64,000 nucleotides of DNA from Vulcanimicrobium alpinum (GCF_027923555.1 NZ_AP025523.1:1864484-1928483), one strand, 5' to 3'. Shown: positions 50,185 through 59,199, counted from the stretch's first letter. Notes: generated by a model from the sequence alone, not told the origin. Numbers and translations are program-made.

Positions 50185-51431
50185 GCGGCGAGATGGACTT
50201 CGCGACGCGGGCGATCCACGTCGGCCAGGATCCCGATCCGACAACGGGCGCGACGATCGTCCCGATCTACGCGACGTCGACCTACACTCAGGAGGCGGCC
50301 GGCAAGCACAAGGGCTTCGACTACTCGCGCACCGTCAACCCGACGCGCGTCGCGCTCGAAAAGCAGTTGGCCTCGCTCGAGGATGCCCGCTTCGCCTCCG
50401 CGTTCGCGTCGGGAATGGCGGCGACATCGGCGGTCATGAACCTGCTCTCGTCGGGCGATCACGTCATCGTCACCGAGGACCTCTACGGCGGAACCTACCG
50501 GCTCTTCTCGCGCGTGCTGGTGCGCTACGGCCTGGAGTTCAGCTACGTCGACATGACCGATCCCGCCGCGGTCCGGGCGGCGATCAAGCCCAACACCAAA
50601 ATGTTCTGGATCGAGACGCCGACGAATCCGCTGCTGCGCCTGATCGATATCGCGGCGATCGTCGCGCTCAAGCCCTGCGGGACGCTCGTCACCGTCGACA
50701 ACACGTTCGCGACGCCGTACTTTCAGTCGCCCCTCGCGCTCGGCGCCGAGATCGTCGTCCACTCGACCACGAAGTACATCGGCGGGCACTCCGACGTCGT
50801 CGGCGGCGTCGCGATCACCGACGACGCGTCGATCGCCGAGACGATCGCGTTCCATCAGAACGCGGTCGGCGGCGTCCCCGGACCGTTCGATGCGTTTCTG
50901 ACGTCGCGCGGCGCCAAGACCCTGGCCGTGCGGATGCGCGAGCACGAGCGCAACGCGCATGCCGTCGCGGCGTTCCTTGAAGAACGCGACGACGTGGCGC
51001 GCGTATTCTATCCCGGACTGCTCTCGCATCCCCAGCACGAGCTCGCGAAGCGGCAGATGCGCGGCTTCGGCGGGATGGTCTCGTTCACGCTGCGCGGACC
51101 GGAGTCGCGCGCGCTCGAGACCGCCAAGCACACGCGCCTCTTCTCGCTCGCCGAATCGCTCGGCGGCGTCGAGTCCCTGATCACGCACCCCGCCCGCATG
51201 ACGCACGGATCGATCCCCAAAGAAGATCGCGAACGGCGCGGAGTCGGCGACGGCTTGCTGCGGCTCTCCGTCGGACTCGAAGCAGCGCGCGACCTGATCG
51301 CCGATCTGCGCCGGGCGCTCGACGCGACGATCACGCTCGCCGGGATTGCCGGGACGAGCAACGGCGCCGGCGATGCTTCGCATCCCGAACGCATCCCCGC
51401 CACCCAGAGCGAGGGCGCACCGACCTCATAG
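50181..51431 (+). CDS. Cystathionine gamma-lyase/gamma-synthase family enzyme
   Basis: A 416-residue Cys/Met-metabolism PLP enzyme. PLP lysine Lys198 in 'HSTTKYIGGHSD', Asp173 in 'TVDNTFATPY', and 'TPTNPLLRLIDI' all match. The pairing with cystathionine beta-synthase argues for cystathionine gamma-lyase, giving cysteine from methionine-derived homocysteine; sequence alone does not exclude gamma-synthase. The last 35 residues form a low-complexity tail. Confidence 0.92.
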   Translation: MSGEMDFATRAIHVGQDPDPTTGATIVPIYATSTYTQEAAGKHKGFDYSRTVNPTRVALEKQLASLEDARFASAFASGMAATSAVMNLLSSGDHVIVTEDLYGGTYRLFSRVLVRYGLEFSYVDMTDPAAVRAAIKPNTKMFWIETPTNPLLRLIDIAAIVALKPCGTLVTVDNTFATPYFQSPLALGAEIVVHSTTKYIGGHSDVVGGVAITDDASIAETIAFHQNAVGGVPGPFDAFLTSRGAKTLAVRMREHERNAHAVAAFLEERDDVARVFYPGLLSHPQHELAKRQMRGFGGMVSFTLRGPESRALETAKHTRLFSLAESLGGVESLITHPARMTHGSIPKEDRERRGVGDGLLRLSVGLEAARDLIADLRRALDATITLAGIAGTSNGAGDASHPERIPATQSEGAPTS

Positions 51432-51504
51432 CCGGAACGCATTTTCATCGCACGCTCACCGAATTGCCAGCAAATCCCACGCGGGCGTGCGCTACGCTGA
51501 CGCT

Positions 51505-52011
51505 ATGAAATTATCGCTCCCCGTCCTCGCGCTCGTCTTCGCGACCGGATTCCCTCTCGCGGCCTCGGCTCAGCAGAGCAGCGCGGCGGAGAACGGTCCG
51601 CCGCCCGAAGTCCACGCCCAAATGCAGCAGGCTCGCGACAACGCCAAGACCGCGGCCTTCAACGATCTCTCCGCCGCCGATCGCGCCAAAGTGCAAGCCG
51701 TGATCGACGCGGTCAACAACGGTCAGCAGACCGACCTGCGCGCCGCGGCGCAGCAGATCGACGCCGCGCTCACGCCGGCGGAAACCACCGCCGTTCTCGC
51801 CGAGCGCACCAAAATGATCGCCGCAATCCGTGCGGACATCGCCGCGATGCCGAACGCTCCCCAGGGCGGTCCGCAAGGCGGTCCGCCGCCGGGCGCCCGG
51901 GCCCACACCGCGTCCGCCGGCCGCTTCCTGCTGATGCTGGGCGTGAGCCGCGAGAAGATGCGCGAACTGCGCCACGCGCAGCAGCCTCAGGCGCCCACCA
52001 AACCGCAGTAA
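51505..52011 (+). CDS. Exported Ala/Gln-rich helical protein
   Basis: A 168-residue protein with a signal peptide (1-23, ending 'AASAQ'). The mature part is predicted helical ('LSAADRAKVQAVIDAVNNGQ', 'AAAQQIDAALTPAETTAVLA'), a pattern like Spy/CpxP-type or LTXXQ periplasmic proteins, though no LTxxQ motif is present. A Gly/Pro loop (about 125-138) precedes a last helix. The ATG at 51505 lies 73 bases after the gamma-lyase gene. Function unknown. Confidence 0.7.
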   Translation: MKLSLPVLALVFATGFPLAASAQQSSAAENGPPPEVHAQMQQARDNAKTAAFNDLSAADRAKVQAVIDAVNNGQQTDLRAAAQQIDAALTPAETTAVLAERTKMIAAIRADIAAMPNAPQGGPQGGPPPGARAHTASAGRFLLMLGVSREKMRELRHAQQPQAPTKPQ

Positions 52012-52067
52012 CCGTCCCTTCCCGCAACGCCGGGCTCGTGTACGCGCGGGTCCGGTGTTGTCGTTTC

Positions 52068-53096
52068 TCAGCCGCGGTCGAGGACGGCCGCGAGCGCGGG
52101 GAGCGAGATCTCGTAGCGGTAGCCGACGTTGCGATGATCGTCGTCGAACTCTTCGTGCCTTACGTCGAGGCGGAGGTCGCGACAGCGCTCGGTGAAGACG
52201 CGCGCGCCGATGTCGAGACCGTACTCGTCGCACCGGCCGCAATCGAGATAGCGCAGCCGCAGGCGCGCGAGCGCATCGCGGCCGGCCGCGACGCGTTCGC
52301 ACGGATCGAACGCCAGCCAGCGCGCGAAGACGTCGTCGCGCAGCGCGCCGGTCTTCGCGTCCCACGGCAGGTCGATCGCCCAGCGCTGCGCCGCCGCCGG
52401 CGAATACGCGGCCGCGTAGCCGAGCATCTCAATCGTCGCGTAGAAGTGCTGCGGCCGCTTCGGCCGCGCCTCGAACGCCTCGACGAACGCCTCGAGCGAC
52501 GCGAACCCCTCGAGCGTCCGCTGCGCGGCGGGGAACGACGGCAGGTGCGCGTAGCGGAAGTACGCGTCGCCGCTGTGCGATGCGAACGCGGCGAAGGTCC
52601 CCGGATACGCGAGCGACAGGTGCAGGGCGCCGAAGCCTCCCGAGGACTTGCCGAAGACCGCGCGGCCGCCTTCATAGGGGATCGTGCGGTAACGCGCGTC
52701 GACATGGCCGATCGCGTCGCGCACCGTGTAGGTGGCGTAGTCGCCATTGTGGATCGAGTCGACGTACTGCGATCCGCCTAGGCGCGTGAAGCCGTCGACG
52801 ATCGCCAGCATCGCGGCCGGCATCCGTCCCTCGGCGATCAAGCGGTCGTGCCATTGCACGACGTTGAACTCCCATTTGCGCGACGACACCAAGGCGCCGA
52901 CATCGCCGGTGTAGCCGTGCAGGCAGTACAGCACCGGATACCGCACGGAGCCTTGGGCGTCGTAGCCGGGCGGCGTGTACACCGCGAGCGGACGTTCCGA
53001 CGGATCGCCGAGCGGGTTTCCCCGCAGTGCGGGGCTGTCGATGGTGTCGACGTGCAGCGTTCCGCGCAGGCCGAGCAGGTGCGAGAGTTCGTTCAC
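52068..53096 (-). CDS. Alpha/beta-hydrolase esterase (esterase D-like)
   Basis: A 342-residue hydrolase. 'PVLYCLHGYTGDVG' is the oxyanion-hole strand, 'AVFGKSSGGFGALHLSLAYP' the nucleophile elbow (G-x-S-x-G around the first Ser pair), 'DEYGLDIGARVF' carries the likely Asp and 'FDDDHRNVGYRYE' the His. This resembles the enterochelin/feruloyl/S-formylglutathione esterase group. No signal peptide. It starts GTG 53096, 20 bases from the divergent GH35 gene, so the two could share a control region and act on the same sugar or acylated substrate. Confidence 0.85.
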   Translation of the reverse strand: MNELSHLLGLRGTLHVDTIDSPALRGNPLGDPSERPLAVYTPPGYDAQGSVRYPVLYCLHGYTGDVGALVSSRKWEFNVVQWHDRLIAEGRMPAAMLAIVDGFTRLGGSQYVDSIHNGDYATYTVRDAIGHVDARYRTIPYEGGRAVFGKSSGGFGALHLSLAYPGTFAAFASHSGDAYFRYAHLPSFPAAQRTLEGFASLEAFVEAFEARPKRPQHFYATIEMLGYAAAYSPAAAQRWAIDLPWDAKTGALRDDVFARWLAFDPCERVAAGRDALARLRLRYLDCGRCDEYGLDIGARVFTERCRDLRLDVRHEEFDDDHRNVGYRYEISLPALAAVLDRG

Positions 53097-53116
53097 GGGA
53101 CGGCGAAGGCGTTCGC

Positions 53117-55981
53117 ATGAGCGCTTTTCGGGGCCTTCGTGGGGCGCTGGCGACGGTCGTCGCGTGCGCGCTGCTGCTCGCGTTCCCCGCGTCCGCCGCC
53201 GCCGCCCCGTCGTTTGGTCATGCGATCGTCACGCGAAGCGCGGACGGCGATCCGATGCTCGCGCTCGACGGCCGGCCGTTCTTCTTCGTCGGCGGCGCCT
53301 TCTTTTACGAACGGATTCCGCGCGAGCGCTGGCGCGATGCGATGCTGCGCATGCGCGAGGTCGGCGCCAACACGATCGATCTGTACGTCCCGTGGAACTG
53401 GCACGAAACCGCGGACGGTGTCTTCGATTTCGACGGGCACACGAGCCCGCGCCGCGATCTGCGCGAGGTGCTGCGGCTCGGCGAGGAGTTGGGGTTCTTC
53501 TTCGTCGTTCGTCCCGGCCCGGTGATCCGCAACGAGTGGCGCAACGGCGGCTATCCGGCGTGGCTGCTCGAACGTCCCGAGTACGGGATGCCCCTGCACG
53601 ACGTGCTCGAAGGGCGTTATCCCGCGACCGCGACGCTGCAGAACGCGCACAGCGACGACGCCGCGGCGGAGTGGATGCGCAACGCCACGCACTTGCGGTA
53701 CGCCGGGCGGTGGCTGCACCGCGCGCTCGAGGAGTTCCGGCCCGTCGCCGATCGCGTGCTCGCGGTCCAGCTCGACGACGATCAGGGTGCGTATCTCGAC
53801 AACGACACCTATCCGGCGCCGCACCTGCATGCGTACCTGCAGTGGCTCGAGCGACAGGTGCGCGATGTCGTCGGACCCGCGACGCCGCTCTTCATCAACA
53901 CCTACGAGATGAAGGTACCCTCGTCGTCCCCGGTGTGGGCGATGGGGAACTGGTACCAGAGCGATGCGTTCTCGATCGGCGAGCACGATCGCGCGGAGCT
54001 CGCGTTCGCGACCGCCTCGCTGCGCACGCAGGCCGCGGTGCCGCTGGCGTACAGCGAATTCCAGGCCGGCTGGCTCGCGGGACCCGAAGATCCGCAGCCC
54101 CGGCCCGCCGATCCCACCAACACGTCGCTCGCGATCGGCGAGCTCGCGGGCTGGGGGCTCAAAGGACTGATCGATTTTCCGCTCCACGACACGCTGGCGC
54201 CGTTCGGCTGGGAAGCACCGTTCTCGAACGCGCTCTACGCCTGGGATGCGGCGTACGATCTCGAACTGCGGGCGCCGTCCGCCGGCGATTCCGCAGCGTA
54301 CGCGTCGCGCTGGTTCACGACGCAGCCGATGCTCTCGACGCTCGCATTCTACGGGCCGGCGCTCGAAGAAGCGCATCGTGTCAGCGACGCGGCCGTCGTC
54401 TACGACGGACGCGGAGATGCGTACGCGGCAGCGGGCGCGATCAAAACCGATCTTGCCGCGTGCCGTGCAGGCGGCATCGTCTGCGACGCGATCGATCCGC
54501 TGCAGGTCGACGATGCGCGGCTGCGCGCAGCGCCGGCGCTCGTGCTGCACGATGCCGTACGGCGTGCGTCGGCCGCGCTGGTCGCGCGGGCGCGGCGGCT
54601 CGGCGTCCGTGTCGTCGGCGACGTTGCAGCGGTGCGCGGCGCGGCGCCGGGCGACGTGACGCTGCTGCGCGGGCGTCACGGCACCTTCGCCGCGATCGAA
54701 AACTGGAGCAGCGCGCCGCGGAGGATCGATCCGCGCGCGCTCGGACCGGCGTTCTCCGGGCTCGTGCCGTTCACGGTTCTGCCGCGCGAAGCGCGCATCG
54801 TCGCCGGCGGCGTCGACTTGCCGTTCGTGCGGAGCGCTTTTCGTGCCGGAGATCGCCTGACGACGTCGTGCGCGGTCGTCGGGCACGGCGAACCGCTGCC
54901 GGAGTTCGGCGTCGTGTCGGCCGCGCAGGTGACGGCGATACCGGGGCCCGTTTCAACGGGAGCGCCGGCGGCCACGATTCCAGCCTTCGATCTCGCCGGT
55001 GCGCCGTGCCGGGTCGTCACGACGATCGCCGGCAGACGCCGAGTGCGCGACGTCCGGTGGACCCATCCGTCGTCCCGCGACGACGGTGCGCCTGGTGCGG
55101 CGCGTGTCCATCTTGCTCCGAACGCACGTATCGCATTCCCCAGCCCGGAGAGTTCCCCGTCCGCCGGCGCGCACGTAACGACGATCGATGCGTTTGCCGA
55201 CGGCGCGCGAGAGATCGTGCTGCGCAACGCGAACGCGTTCGCCGTCATCGTCCCGGACGGCGGCGCGCGCCTCGTCATGTACGGTGCCGGCGCCAGGAAC
55301 GACGTCGACGCGACCGGAGCGCTGCGCGACGACATCTTCCCGGCGCTCCCGCTGTCGACGACCGACCGGATTGCAAAATACACGCACACGTATCCCGCGG
55401 GGACGTTCAACCGCCCGTACGAGCCCTGCACGTTCGAAACCGCGCGCGGCGCGGGCGCGTACCTGCGCTACCGCGCGCCCGATCTTCCCGGCTCACCGTT
55501 GTTCGAGCGCGTCGTAATGCTCGCGGGCGACGATCCGCGGCTCATCGTCGACGAACGCTTCACCCCGGGAGCCGGCGACGCGGCGCGCGCTCTCGTCTCA
55601 CTCTCCGCGATCGCCGGCGGTACGGTCGTCGACGGAGATCCCGACCCGCGTCGGGGCGAGATCGCGTTCCCGCAACTCGTCGCGGCGTGGACACCGGCGG
55701 AGATCGCGGCGGCATCCTGGACGCCTGCGCGCAGCAACGGGACGCTGCAGCTGCGTTTCGCCCCCGAAACGGGCGGCAGTCGCTGGCACCGCATCACGCT
55801 TCGCGACGCGGGCACCGCGAAGGGCGAGGATCTGAGGCGCTTAGCGGAAGCGGAGCACCGATGGGTCGCCGCGAACGCATCCCCGTTTACCGACGGGGAA
55901 GTGGCGAAACGGTATACGCAGTCGCCTCAAAAGCGACCGAGTGAGAGCTCATGTGGGTTCGAGTCCCACCTTCCCCAATGA
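53117..55981 (+). CDS. GH35 beta-galactosidase-like protein, reading into tRNA-Leu
   Basis: A 954-residue exported protein (signal 1-29, ending 'SAAAA'). The barrel is clearly GH35: 'PFFFVGGAFFYERIPRERWR', 'NTIDLYVPWNWHE', 'FFFVVRPGPVIRNEWRNGGY' and 'PAWLLE'. The nucleophile is Glu314 in 'YSEFQAGW'. The acid/base site, normally N-E in 'QVENEYG', reads 'QLDDDQG', giving Asp222. The C-terminal 550 residues are beta-rich. The last 28 codons lie within the tRNA-Leu gene and the stop (55979-55981) falls just after it, so the native end may have been lost. ATG 53117 has GAAGG upstream. Confidence 0.85.
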   Translation: MSAFRGLRGALATVVACALLLAFPASAAAAPSFGHAIVTRSADGDPMLALDGRPFFFVGGAFFYERIPRERWRDAMLRMREVGANTIDLYVPWNWHETADGVFDFDGHTSPRRDLREVLRLGEELGFFFVVRPGPVIRNEWRNGGYPAWLLERPEYGMPLHDVLEGRYPATATLQNAHSDDAAAEWMRNATHLRYAGRWLHRALEEFRPVADRVLAVQLDDDQGAYLDNDTYPAPHLHAYLQWLERQVRDVVGPATPLFINTYEMKVPSSSPVWAMGNWYQSDAFSIGEHDRAELAFATASLRTQAAVPLAYSEFQAGWLAGPEDPQPRPADPTNTSLAIGELAGWGLKGLIDFPLHDTLAPFGWEAPFSNALYAWDAAYDLELRAPSAGDSAAYASRWFTTQPMLSTLAFYGPALEEAHRVSDAAVVYDGRGDAYAAAGAIKTDLAACRAGGIVCDAIDPLQVDDARLRAAPALVLHDAVRRASAALVARARRLGVRVVGDVAAVRGAAPGDVTLLRGRHGTFAAIENWSSAPRRIDPRALGPAFSGLVPFTVLPREARIVAGGVDLPFVRSAFRAGDRLTTSCAVVGHGEPLPEFGVVSAAQVTAIPGPVSTGAPAATIPAFDLAGAPCRVVTTIAGRRRVRDVRWTHPSSRDDGAPGAARVHLAPNARIAFPSPESSPSAGAHVTTIDAFADGAREIVLRNANAFAVIVPDGGARLVMYGAGARNDVDATGALRDDIFPALPLSTTDRIAKYTHTYPAGTFNRPYEPCTFETARGAGAYLRYRAPDLPGSPLFERVVMLAGDDPRLIVDERFTPGAGDAARALVSLSAIAGGTVVDGDPDPRRGEIAFPQLVAAWTPAEIAAASWTPARSNGTLQLRFAPETGGSRWHRITLRDAGTAKGEDLRRLAEAEHRWVAANASPFTDGEVAKRYTQSPQKRPSESSCGFESHLPQ
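55895..55977 (+). tRNA. tRNA-Leu (CAA anticodon)
   Basis: An 83-base class II tRNA: acceptor GGGGAAG/CTTCCCC, D-arm with TGGCGAAACGGTATACGC, anticodon stem GTCGC/GCGAC around CTCAAAA (anticodon CAA), a long variable arm (GAGTGAGAGCTC), and T-arm GTGGGTTCGAGTCCCAC. CCA is not encoded. It lies wholly inside the 3' end of the GH35 reading frame, on the same strand. Confidence 0.95.
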
Positions 55982-56227
55982 CCGAACCGCGCCGACGGGC
56001 ACGGTTTTCTTTTGCATCATACAGTGGTCCGACGGTGCTGCAACTGCGAGTACGAGCGCGGCGGTGCGCCCATCGTACCATCGCTTGGAGGAGATGGCGC
56101 CGCGGAAGGCGACGATTCCGTTAGCGTTTGTCGGCTGGCGCGTTGCCCGGGCGGCAGTGCCGGCGATCGCCTCGACGTTTTGTACTCGAGCCGACTCGAC
56201 CTGGACCACGCTCGGAGGTTTTACGGG

Positions 56228-56929
56228 ATGATCTCTTTCAAAACCGGGGCTCTTCTTGCCGTTTCCAGCGCTGCGCTCGGCCTTCTTCTCGCCGCTTGCG
56301 GCGTCAATGCCGGCACGTCGCTTCCGGCCGGCGTCGGGCGCGCACCGGCATCGAGCTCCTTGAACAGCGCCGCTGCATGGTCGGTCTATAACTACAATCC
56401 TGCGGACACGAATATTACGCCGACGCCCGCCGACTACGCGAACGGCACGGCGACGTTTCACTTCCAGAAGGGCGTCTACACGGCGCGGCTGACGACGGAC
56501 GCAAATACGCTGACCGGCGATCTCAGCGCAAAGACATTGAATGCTGCGCTGTCGATCAGCGGCGCTACCGGGGCGTTCGTGGACCATCTCGGCGGCGGTT
56601 GCCGAAATCCACCTGCAGTCCGCTTCTTTTTCATCACGCAGGGTCAGGGCGGGTTCGCGTACACGAACTACTGGTGGTCGAACCCGGTTTCATGGGTGCT
56701 GGCCAACGGCACGACGAATCTGACGCAAAAAGTCAACGATCCCGCAAAGTGGTCCGACTTCAATGGAAAACTCGGCACCAACGACCCGGCGACGACGGCG
56801 GCGTTCGAAGCCGCGATCGCCAACGTGCAGACGGTCGGTCTTTCATTCGGCGAAGATTGCTTCTTCGAGAACGGCACGACGACCAGCGACGGTTCCGGCA
56901 CCTTCAGCAGCACGTTTACCGAGTCATAG
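56228..56929 (+). CDS. Hypothetical lipoprotein
   Basis: A 233-residue lipoprotein. ATG 56228 has GGAGG 8 bases upstream and precedes the signal 'FKTGALLAVSSAALGLLLAAC' (lipobox LAAC). The mature part is beta-rich with many Asn, Thr and aromatic residues ('AWSVYNYNPADTNITPTPAD', 'FFFITQGQGGFAYTNYWWSN'), suggesting a carbohydrate-binding-like or adhesive sandwich. Two Cys (in 'GGGCRNPP' and 'GEDCFFENG') may form a disulfide. No known family recognised. Confidence 0.75.
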   Translation: MISFKTGALLAVSSAALGLLLAACGVNAGTSLPAGVGRAPASSSLNSAAAWSVYNYNPADTNITPTPADYANGTATFHFQKGVYTARLTTDANTLTGDLSAKTLNAALSISGATGAFVDHLGGGCRNPPAVRFFFITQGQGGFAYTNYWWSNPVSWVLANGTTNLTQKVNDPAKWSDFNGKLGTNDPATTAAFEAAIANVQTVGLSFGEDCFFENGTTTSDGSGTFSSTFTES

Positions 56930-56984
56930 AACCGCGCTCGCCGGGCCGCGCCGCCGCGCGGACGGCCGGATCGAGGCGACGCAC

Positions 56985-57012
56985 GAGAAGCCGCGCGCGA
57001 GCGCGGCTTCTC
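56985..57012 (+). terminator. Perfect 12-bp hairpin terminator-like element
   Basis: GAGAAGCCGCGC and GCGCGGCTTCTC enclose a GCGA tetraloop, 56 bases after the lipoprotein stop. No T-run follows, as is common in GC-rich genomes, so it may rely on stem stability or Rho. Confidence 0.65.
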
Positions 57013-57067
57013 CGCATTCGGCGTCTACGGGGAGTGCGGCAGCGAGAGCGAAGAACACCGCGTCACG

Positions 57068-57917
57068 ATGACCAGCGCTTCCGAGTTTCAACGCGAGTCG
57101 TATCGGATCGACGAGCAGATCTGGGATGCGCTCGCCCTTCGGCCAGGCGATCGCCTCCTCGTGCTCAGACTCGCCAACGATGGGGCGTGGGTCAAGCGCG
57201 CGGTGGAGATCGGCGCGGTGACGACGGCGATCGCGGCCGACGACGCGTCGATCGCGAAGATCGAAGACTGCGCCGCGACGGTGCTGCGCGGCAGCGCGAC
57301 GATGATACCCGCCTCCGAAGGCGCGTACGACGCCGCGATCGCGATGCACTACCTGCACGAGATCGATCCGGGCTTTCACGCGCAGGTGATCTCGGAGATG
57401 GGGCGCGTCGCAGGTCGCGTCGTGATCGTCGAACCGTCGCCGCCGGCCGACCCGCTCGGCAAACGCATCGCGGCGCTCTACGCGCGCGCGAGGCGCGACG
57501 TCGATCTCGCGATGCCGCCGCCTGCGCCGCGCGAGGCTCTCGCAGAGTCGCACCATCTCCGCCGCCGCCGGCTCCGCCGCATCCGGCGACCGCGACGGCG
57601 CCCGCCTGGCCGCCCGGGGCTTCGGCTTCGGCGACGACGAGCCGGTCATGCCGCCGCCTCCCCTGCGGCCGGGGCCGGTTGCCGCCGCACCGCCGCCGCT
57701 GCCGCCCTCGGGATCGGCGCAACGGCCCGCGGCTCCGCAACAGCCGGCGCCGCCGCGTCAGCCCACGCCGCCCGCTGCGACGCCATTCGGCACGCCGTTC
57801 GCGCTGCCCGACGACGAACCGCCGTTCGGCGGCGCGGCCGCGCCCGAGCCGCCGAAGAGCGGCTTCGGCTGGTCGTGGGAACCGCCCGACGAGCCGGAAC
57901 AGCCCGAAGCCCGTTGA
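57068..57917 (+). pseudogene. Methyltransferase-fold protein with a frame change
   Basis: The first 150 residues look like a class I SAM-dependent methyltransferase-type Rossmann fold: 'IWDALALRPGDRLLVLRLAN' (motif I is weak, lacking the usual G-x-G), 'DAAIAMHYLHEIDPGFHAQV', 'EMGRVAGRVVIVEPSPPADP'. After about 57540 this frame becomes Arg repeats. A different frame then shows plausible coding sequence ('ARLAARGFGFGDDEPVMPPP' to 'FGWSWEPPDEPEQPEAR', stop at 57915-57917), a Pro-rich tail. The two parts are probably one gene damaged by a frameshift or small deletion between 57480 and 57620. Confidence 0.6.
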
Positions 57918-57927
57918 CCGCCGTGCG

Positions 57928-58263
57928 CTACGGGATGAACTGCTGGAGCGCCTGGACCTCGACGCCGATCCGCACGATCCCGCCGACCACGTCGGGGGGG
58001 ATCGGCCCGCGCCGGATCGTCGCGATCGCGGTCTGGGCGCGCGCCACGAGCGGCGTCATCTGGTCGAGCGCCGTTGAAAGCCGAGCTGCGTCGGTGCCGG
58101 CCTTCGCCAGCGCCGCGTTCAGCGGCAGGTCGGCAAAGGCGTTCACGCGCTTCGAGATCCGCGAGAGCTCATCGGCCGCCCGCTTGGCGTTCACGCCGGC
58201 GAGGACCGCAACGACGATCAGCGCGGCGGCCGTCGCCGCCCAAACGATCGCCGTCGGCTCCAT
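57928..58263 (-). CDS. Small single-pass membrane protein
   Basis: A 111-residue protein with an N-terminal membrane helix (residues 5-23, 'AIVWAATAAALIVVAVLAGV') and a helical soluble part ('AADELSRISKRVNAFADLPL', 'LSTALDQMTPLVARAQTAIA'), like DUF948-type or methyl-accepting-like stalks. Function unknown. It starts 3 bases after the FmdB-like gene stop, so the two are co-transcribed. Confidence 0.7.
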   Translation of the reverse strand: MEPTAIVWAATAAALIVVAVLAGVNAKRAADELSRISKRVNAFADLPLNAALAKAGTDAARLSTALDQMTPLVARAQTAIATIRRGPIPPDVVGGIVRIGVEVQALQQFIP

Positions 58264-58266
58264 GCG

Positions 58267-58539
58267 CTAAGCGGCCGACTCGCTCTTCCCGGAGCCGGAA
58301 GCCGGCGCGGCCGGCGATGCGGACGTGGAGGTCGATGACGAGGAGTCCGGCGAGGCGGGTGCCTTGCGCGAGTCGGTCACGTAGAACCCCGAACCCTTGA
58401 AGACGATCCCGGCCGGATTGAACACGCGGGCGACGGGTCCGCCGCAGGAGGGGCACACGCCGTCGTAGGCCTCGCGGAAGCCGTGACGCACTTCATGCAC
58501 CGTCTGGCACGTGCGGCATTGGTAGTCGTAGAGCGGCAA
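58267..58539 (-). CDS. FmdB-family zinc-ribbon protein
   Basis: A 90-residue protein. The first 55 residues are the FmdB zinc ribbon: 'PLYDYQCRTCQTVHEVRHGF', 'VCPSCGGPVARVFNPAGIVF', with two C-x2-C pairs, then 'KGSGFYVTDSR'. The last 33 residues are Ser/Ala-rich and disordered. FmdB was named as a putative regulator of formamidase; the family function is unproven. Confidence 0.9.
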   Translation of the reverse strand: MPLYDYQCRTCQTVHEVRHGFREAYDGVCPSCGGPVARVFNPAGIVFKGSGFYVTDSRKAPASPDSSSSTSTSASPAAPASGSGKSESAA

Positions 58540-58616
58540 GGAGATCTCCGGGCGATGGAAAGGCGCTGAGCATCAGTCTACCCGAGTTAGCAGACCTCGT
58601 CAACGAGTGCTAGACG

Positions 58617-59123
58617 TTAGAAGTCGCTCAAGAGCGCATCCGGCTCGCGCTCGAACTCGCAGAGCCCTTTGAAGTGGATCAGCGCGTCATTGAGCGCCGC
58701 ATCGAGCCGCCGCCGCCGGGTCAGGCGGTCGATCACCTTCCCGACGAAGCCGCCGTAGGTCGGATAGTCCACCCGGACGACGACGCGCGAACGCTCGGAC
58801 TTCTGCTCGACGCGGATGTCGATCCGCCGCCGCACGCTGAACGCGCCGACGAGCGAGAGCTGGTGGCCCGGGATGAAGCGGTCGACTTCGAAGAGTTCCT
58901 CGTCGTCGCCGGGGACGTTGGAGCGGATCGCCACCTCGCTCCCCAGCGCGAGCGGTTCGTCGGCAGCGACGCGTCGCGCGCTGCGAATGAACGATAACCA
59001 GACCGGCCACTTTTCGACCTCGCAGGCAAGATCGAATGCGGTCCGCGCGGGCGAAGCGAGGTCCTGGCAGCGGTGGAGCGCCCGCGCTGACGGCCGGTCG
59101 ACGGACACGGACGACAGAGCCAT
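58617..59123 (-). CDS. SRPBCC (polyketide cyclase/START-like) protein
   Basis: A 168-residue helix-grip protein: 'ASPARTAFDLACEVEKWPVW', 'GSEVAIRSNVPGDDEELFEV', 'FSVRRRIDIRVEQKSERSRV' and a C-terminal helix ('LDAALNDALIHFKGLCEFE'). This fold binds hydrophobic ligands in a cavity. No catalytic residues are evident. It may follow the ECF sigma gene in the same direction, with a hairpin between them. Confidence 0.8.
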   Translation of the reverse strand: MALSSVSVDRPSARALHRCQDLASPARTAFDLACEVEKWPVWLSFIRSARRVAADEPLALGSEVAIRSNVPGDDEELFEVDRFIPGHQLSLVGAFSVRRRIDIRVEQKSERSRVVVRVDYPTYGGFVGKVIDRLTRRRRLDAALNDALIHFKGLCEFEREPDALLSDF

Positions 59124-59142
59124 GGATCACGCGTTTCGGCGC

Positions 59143-59177
59143 ATCTTGTGGTCCGGACCTGCGCCGAACCACAAGAT
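59143..59177. repeat. 14-bp inverted repeat between the SRPBCC and ECF sigma genes
   Basis: ATCTTGTGGTCCGG (59143-59156) and CCGAACCACAAGAT (59164-59177) form arms with one mismatch around 7 bases. On the minus strand it lies after the sigma-factor stop and 20 bases upstream of the SRPBCC start, so it could be a terminator or an operator. Confidence 0.6.
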
Positions 59178-59199
59178 ATTGTGCGGGAAACGGTGGAGG

